From NCBI GenBank assembly GCA_019244985.1, contig JAFASB010000076.1:1-15690 (forward strand): 15,690 bases of DNA, written 5' to 3'. This document shows positions 12,623 to 15,690 of the stretch, one piece after another. The stretch is from Acidimicrobiia bacterium (GTDB lineage: Bacteria; Actinomycetota; Acidimicrobiia; Acidimicrobiales; AC-14). How positions within the stretch are numbered: position 1 is the stretch's first letter; each line of letters starts with the position of its first letter. The notes beneath the pieces are model-generated. The model was not told where the DNA came from. It did no database searches and saw only the letters and a program-made list of their open reading frames with translations. The position numbers were made by a program, and so were the translations under genes.

Positions 12623-13744
12623 CTAGACCGCCCGCTCGACGCGGGCAGCCGTTGTCACCAGGAGCTCCTCACTGTCAAGAGGTCCGACGAGCTCCAGGCT
12701 GGCGGGGAGCCCGTTCCCGGCAACCGGCACCGGCTGGGCGGTGGCGGGAACCCCCGCTGGGTTGAACAAGGCGACGTGCTTGGTGATCTCGATGGCTGTG
12801 GGGAGCAGCGAATCCGCATTCAGCGAATCGAGTCGGGGCGGGAAAATCGGCAGCGTCGGCAGGGCGAGGACCTGGACCCGCTCGAACAGGGCCGCGAGCG
12901 ACTGACGCCATCGGTCGAGCCCGCGGCGGGCTTCGTCTGCCGCGGCGCGGAAGGCGTCGGCGATGGCGATCGTCTGGGCGATGTCCTCGCCCACGGCGTC
13001 GGGGTGCTCTTCGACAAGATCGCGGTCTGTCTTCCAGATCTCGTCGAAGTAGATGGGCGCGAACGCCTGCTCGCCGTACTCGACCATCTCCCACCCGAGC
13101 TCGACGACCTCGAACTCGGCGGCCTTCAGCGCGGCATCGACGGCGGCCTCGATGTCGGGATGGCCGGCGGTCCGGATGCGCCCGACCACGGTGGCCGCAG
13201 TGGATGCGGGCTGGAAGCCGGGCTCGAGGAGCTGCATGCCGAGTGTGACGCTGGCGACGCTCGTCGCCATCGGACCGATCGTGTCGAGGCTGGGCGCGAG
13301 CGGCCAGACGCCGTCCAGCGAGACCCGGCCGTAGGTCGTCTTGAGCCCGACGGTGCCGCAGCACGCGGAGGGGACGCGGACCGAGCCGCCCGTGTCGGAC
13401 CCGATGGCGACGTCGGCCTCGTCGGCGGCCACGGCGACGGCTGATCCGCTCGACGACCCGCCCGGGACGAGCGCCGGGTCGAGCGGGTTCACCGGAGAGC
13501 CGAACCACGGATTGGTCCCGATCGGCAGCATGGCGAGCTCGTGAAGGTTGGCCTTGCCGACGATGCGGGCGCCCGCCGCTCGAGCGCCTGCCAAGCAGGG
13601 GGCGTCCTCCTCTGCCGGGCGGGCTGCGCTCGCCACGGCCTTGCAGCCTGCGGTCGTCGGCACGCCCTCGACGTCGACGATGTCCTTCACCGCGACGCGA
13701 GGACCGTCGCCGGAGCTGTCGAGCTTGGTGATGAAGGTGCTCAT
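12623..13744 (-). CDS. Amidase-signature family hydrolase (short form)
   Basis: 373 residues from ATG at 13744. The amidase signature is intact: K20 in VAVKDIVDV, PGGSSSGSAVAVAADEADVAIGSDTGGSVR-type core with cis-Ser S97 and nucleophile S121 (24 residues apart as in malonamidase E2), then CCGTVGLKTTYGRVS. These enzymes hydrolyse amides, or act as transamidases in GatA. Lys lies only 20 residues from the start, where most relatives have 50-80, and total length is below the usual 450-500; the frame continues upstream to 14026, but that part overlaps the PfpI gene and has no amidase character. No strong ribosome binding site precedes ATG 13744. It converges on the FMN reductase gene with a 67-bp gap. 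The substrate is unknown. Confidence 0.88.
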   Translation of the reverse strand: MSTFITKLDSSGDGPRVAVKDIVDVEGVPTTAGCKAVASAARPAEEDAPCLAGARAAGARIVGKANLHELAMLPIGTNPWFGSPVNPLDPALVPGGSSSGSAVAVAADEADVAIGSDTGGSVRVPSACCGTVGLKTTYGRVSLDGVWPLAPSLDTIGPMATSVASVTLGMQLLEPGFQPASTAATVVGRIRTAGHPDIEAAVDAALKAAEFEVVELGWEMVEYGEQAFAPIYFDEIWKTDRDLVEEHPDAVGEDIAQTIAIADAFRAAADEARRGLDRWRQSLAALFERVQVLALPTLPIFPPRLDSLNADSLLPTAIEITKHVALFNPAGVPATAQPVPVAGNGLPASLELVGPLDSEELLVTTAARVERAV

Positions 13745-13899
13745 AGCCGCAACAATGGCCGATTCAACCAATGCCTGCGAGTCGCCGGCGGCCGAGGAGA
13801 AACCCTCCCGGCGCGCCGATGAGGAGAAGGCAGGACGACGGAGCGCCGGGCCACGAACGCACTTGCGCACCTGAAACTGCGATGGCGCGCCGGTCGAAT

Positions 13900-13905
13900 G
13901 GGTAT
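13900..13905 (+). promoter_or_regulatory. GGGTAT -10-like element (stress-sigma type)
   Basis: GGGTAT followed by ACG lies 45 bp before the PfpI start. GGGTAT is the -10 consensus of SigB/SigF-type stress sigma factors, whose regulons often include PfpI-like proteins. I do not see the matching GTTT -35 box at the usual distance, so this is a weak call. Confidence 0.3.
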
Positions 13906-13931
13906 ACGCGAAGGAGCAAGCCGTCGATTCG

Positions 13932-13937
13932 AGGAGG
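13932..13937 (+). promoter_or_regulatory. Strong ribosome binding site of the PfpI gene
   Basis: AGGAGG lies 7 nt before ATG 13945. It is a near-perfect match to the 16S anti-SD, fixes the start, and suggests high translation. Confidence 0.85.
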
Positions 13938-13944
13938 AATTCGC

Positions 13945-14523
13945 ATGGCAAACGAACTGAACGGCAAGAAGATTGCGTTTCTTGTGGCCAATGAGGGCAT
14001 CGAGCAGGTGGAGTTGACCCGGCCATGGGAGGCGGTCAAGGCCGCGGGCGGCCAGCCTGAACTGATCGCACCCGAGGATGGCAAGGCCCAGGCGTTCAAT
14101 CACCTCGACAAGGCCGACGAATTTCCGGTCGACCGCACGACATCGCAGGTCAAGGCCGAGGAGTACGACGGCGTCGTCCTGCCGGGCGGCGTCGCCAACC
14201 CGGATCAGCTGCGCACCGACGAACCGGCCGTGGAGTTCGTGCGGGCCATGTTCGACGCGGGCAAGCCTGCGGCGGTGATCTGTCACGGACCGTGGACCGT
14301 CGTCGAGGCCGGCATGGCGCAGGGCCGCAAGCTCACCTCGTGGCCGAGCCTGAAGACCGACATCCGCAACGCCGGCGGCACCTGGGTCGACGAGCAGGTT
14401 GTCGTCTGCGAGGACGGGCCGAACACCCTCGTGACGTCGCGCAAGCCTGACGACCTCGACGCCTTCTGCGACACGCTCGTACGCGTATTTGCTGAGGGTG
14501 GGAAGAAGGCGTCAGCCGCCTGA
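13945..14523 (+). CDS. PfpI/DJ-1 superfamily protein (protease I / glyoxalase-deglycase type)
   Basis: 192 residues from ATG at 13945. The class I glutamine-amidotransferase-like fold shows KIAFLVANEGIEQVELTRPWEAV with conserved E20, VLPGGVANPDQLR, the nucleophile elbow VICHGPW with C113-H114, and KLTSWPSLKTDIRNAGGTWVDEQVVV. This is the PfpI branch, close to Bacillus YraA/YfkM-type general-stress proteins, with reported cysteine-dependent protease or methylglyoxal-protecting activity. Length and motif order are complete. It has its own strong ribosome binding site and a possible stress-type promoter. It is upstream of an acyl-CoA dehydrogenase on the same strand, separated by a leader with strong hairpin potential. 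Confidence 0.93.
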   Translation: MANELNGKKIAFLVANEGIEQVELTRPWEAVKAAGGQPELIAPEDGKAQAFNHLDKADEFPVDRTTSQVKAEEYDGVVLPGGVANPDQLRTDEPAVEFVRAMFDAGKPAAVICHGPWTVVEAGMAQGRKLTSWPSLKTDIRNAGGTWVDEQVVVCEDGPNTLVTSRKPDDLDAFCDTLVRVFAEGGKKASAA

Positions 14524-14533
14524 TCCCAGCGTT

Positions 14534-14586
14534 CTCCTCGGCGGGCGCGATATGGCGCTTGCGTCATATCGTGACCAGCCGAGGAG
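14534..14586 (+). promoter_or_regulatory. Long inverted repeat overlapping the acyl-CoA dehydrogenase ribosome binding site
   Basis: Two nested stems lie in the 68-bp gap. The outer stem pairs CTCCTCGGC (14534-14542) with GCCGAGGAG (14578-14586), nine perfect pairs. The inner stem pairs CGATATGGCG (14548-14557) with CGTCATATCG (14562-14571), ten pairs with one G-U, closed by a CUUG tetraloop. The outer right arm covers AGGAG of the Shine-Dalgarno of the next gene (AGGAGG, 14582-14587). It could end PfpI transcription, hide the ribosome binding site, or, as DNA, be a repressor site around CGATATG-N10-CATATCG. Confidence 0.6.
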
Positions 14587-14591
14587 GGGCC

Positions 14592-15690
14592 ATGGGATGG
14601 GATTTCGAAACCGAGCCCGAGTTCCAGGAGAAGCTGGACTGGGCTGATCGGTTTGTTCGCGACGAGGTCGAGCCGCTCGACTTCGCGTTTCCGCACCTGC
14701 AGTTCACACCGCTCAACGACGCGCGCCGCAAGGTCGTCGACCCACTGAAGGACGAGGTGCGCCACCACGACCTTTGGGCCACGCATCTCGGCCCCGAGCT
14801 CGGCGGTCAGGGTTACGGCCAGCTGAAGCTGGCGCTGCTCAACGAGATCCTCGGCCGGTCGTCGTGGGCGCCGATCGTGTTCGGCTGCCAGGCACCCGAC
14901 ACCGGCAACGCGGAGATCATCGCCCACTACGGCACGCCGGAGCAGAAAGAGCGTTACCTGCAGCCGCTCCTCAGTGGCGAGGTCTTCTCGTCTTATTCGA
15001 TGACCGAGCCGCACGCCGGCGCCGATCCCACCCTGTTCAAGACACGCGCCGTCCAGGACGGCGACGAGTGGGTGATCAACGGCTGGAAGTTCTTCTCCTC
15101 TAACGCCAAGACGGCGTCCTTCCTGATCGTCATGGCGGTGACCAATCCCGACGTGACGCCCTACAAGGGAATGTCCATGTTCTTGGTGCCGGCCGACACG
15201 CCGGGCATCAACATCGTGCGCAACATCGGTATCGGCGGCGAGCGGATGAATGAGGGATCCCACGCCCTCATCCACTACGAGGACGTGCGCGTCCCCGCAG
15301 ACGCTTTGCTCGGTGGCGAGGGCCAGGCGTTCGTCATCGCCCAGACCCGGCTCGGCGGCGGCCGCATCCACCACGCCATGCGCACGATCGGCCTGGCCCA
15401 GAAGGCGCTCGACATGATGTGCGAGCGGGCCCTCAGCCGAGAAACCCAAGGCAGCATCCTGGCCGACAAGCAGTTCGTGCAGGGCTACATCGCCGACTCC
15501 TACGCCCAGCTCATGCAGTTCCGGCTGTTCGTGCTCTACACGGCGTGGGAGATCGACAAGTACAACGACTACAAACGGGTGCGTAAGGACATCGCCACCG
15601 CCAAGGTGGTGATGCCCACGGTGCTGCACGACATCGCGTGGCGGGCCATGCAGGTGCATGGCGCCCTGGGCAGCACCAACGAGATGCCCT
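14592..15690 (+). CDS. Acyl-CoA dehydrogenase (C-terminus beyond window)
   Basis: 366 codons from ATG at 14592 to the right edge with no stop. AGGAGG lies 4 nt before the start. The N-terminal helical domain contains LGPELGGQGYGQLKLALLNEILGRS. YSMTEPHAGADPT (135-147) is the FAD/substrate strand signature, and the middle beta domain has WVINGWKFFSSNA and GMSMFLVPADTPGI. The C-terminal domain has GGGRIHHAMRTIGLAQKALDMM (255-276) and ends in AMQVHGALGSTNEMP, close to the usual catalytic-base region. About 40 residues are probably missing. It oxidises an acyl-CoA to the enoyl-CoA with FAD, passing electrons to ETF. The QVHGALG ending and RIHHAMR fit the ACAD10/11-like and CaiA-like branch; the chain-length preference is unknown. 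Confidence 0.92.
   Translation, partial: MGWDFETEPEFQEKLDWADRFVRDEVEPLDFAFPHLQFTPLNDARRKVVDPLKDEVRHHDLWATHLGPELGGQGYGQLKLALLNEILGRSSWAPIVFGCQAPDTGNAEIIAHYGTPEQKERYLQPLLSGEVFSSYSMTEPHAGADPTLFKTRAVQDGDEWVINGWKFFSSNAKTASFLIVMAVTNPDVTPYKGMSMFLVPADTPGINIVRNIGIGGERMNEGSHALIHYEDVRVPADALLGGEGQAFVIAQTRLGGGRIHHAMRTIGLAQKALDMMCERALSRETQGSILADKQFVQGYIADSYAQLMQFRLFVLYTAWEIDKYNDYKRVRKDIATAKVVMPTVLHDIAWRAMQVHGALGSTNEMP

Larger units (their letters stand above)
13745..13944. other. Divergent intergenic region, amidase / PfpI
   Basis: This 200-bp gap is the largest in the window and should hold promoters for both flanking genes. I see the GGGTAT element at 13900 and a strong ribosome binding site at the right end, and no gene, tRNA or clear palindrome in the rest. 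Confidence 0.4.

Noticed and set aside
14283..15659. 458-residue open frame on the minus strand
   Set aside because: It lies opposite the PfpI end and the acyl-CoA dehydrogenase. The product is His, Val and Gly rich with no motif, whereas the plus-strand frame has clear dehydrogenase signatures.
1..15690. CRISPR arrays, transposons, phage or toxin-antitoxin genes
   Set aside because: I looked for regular repeats, terminal inverted repeats, transposase or integrase motifs and small paired toxin genes and found none.

Overview
The window is high-GC and gene-dense, and it looks like the chromosome of an actinomycete-type bacterium (Actinomycetota, perhaps a free-living Acidimicrobiia-like lineage). 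The evidence is frequent GTG starts, many 4-nt or shorter gene overlaps, a probable F420-dependent luciferase-like oxidoreductase, a Zn-ribbon DUF35 protein next to a lipid-transfer-type thiolase, an acyl-CoA dehydrogenase and a tRNA with no encoded CCA. I see no transposase, integrase, phage gene, CRISPR array or rRNA. No gene-free stretch exceeds about 200 bases.

Layout. 1-1379 (minus): a sugar 1-kinase of the aminoglycoside-phosphotransferase fold, resembling N-acetylhexosamine 1-kinase NahK, coupled by a GTGA overlap to a GNAT acetyltransferase that runs off the left edge. 1403-1758 (plus): a broken membrane-anchored cupredoxin gene, with membrane segments in one frame and the copper-binding core in another. 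1765-6631 (minus): a compact five-gene operon, in transcription order a Baeyer-Villiger-type flavin monooxygenase, a short-chain dehydrogenase, an alpha/beta hydrolase, a DUF35 protein and a thiolase-fold enzyme. 6710-7309 (plus): a TetR-family regulator divergent from the operon. Between them lie two matching 15-bp palindromes with centres 31 bp apart, placed over a recognisable promoter. 7306-8586 (minus): an alpha/beta hydrolase followed by a glyoxalase/VOC protein.

8733-8858 (plus): a 41-residue membrane protein with a strong hairpin starting at its stop codon. 8981-9946 (plus): a luciferase-like oxidoreductase, possibly leaderless. 9978-10051: tRNA-Arg(UCU). 10109-11703 (plus): a PrmC/HemK-like methyltransferase coupled by a GTGA overlap to a haem-oxygenase-like di-iron enzyme, followed at 11809-12555 by an NADPH-dependent FMN reductase/flavodoxin-like protein. 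12623-13744 (minus): an amidase-signature enzyme. 13945-14523 (plus): a PfpI/DJ-1-type protein. 14592 to the right edge (plus): an acyl-CoA dehydrogenase whose leader can fold into a long hairpin that pairs with its own ribosome binding site.

How the genes work together. The 1765-7309 block reads as a regulated catabolic unit. The monooxygenase would turn a ketone into an ester or lactone, the hydrolase would open it, the dehydrogenase would oxidise the alcohol, and the thiolase/DUF35 pair would cleave the resulting acyl-CoA (thiolytic or retro-aldol), with TetR repressing until a ligand appears. The substrate is unknown; alicyclic ketones, terpenoids or steroid side chains are plausible by analogy. 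The methyltransferase/di-iron/flavin-reductase set at 10109-12555 is the other candidate for an uncharacterised system. All functional statements come from reading motifs by eye; no database search was run.
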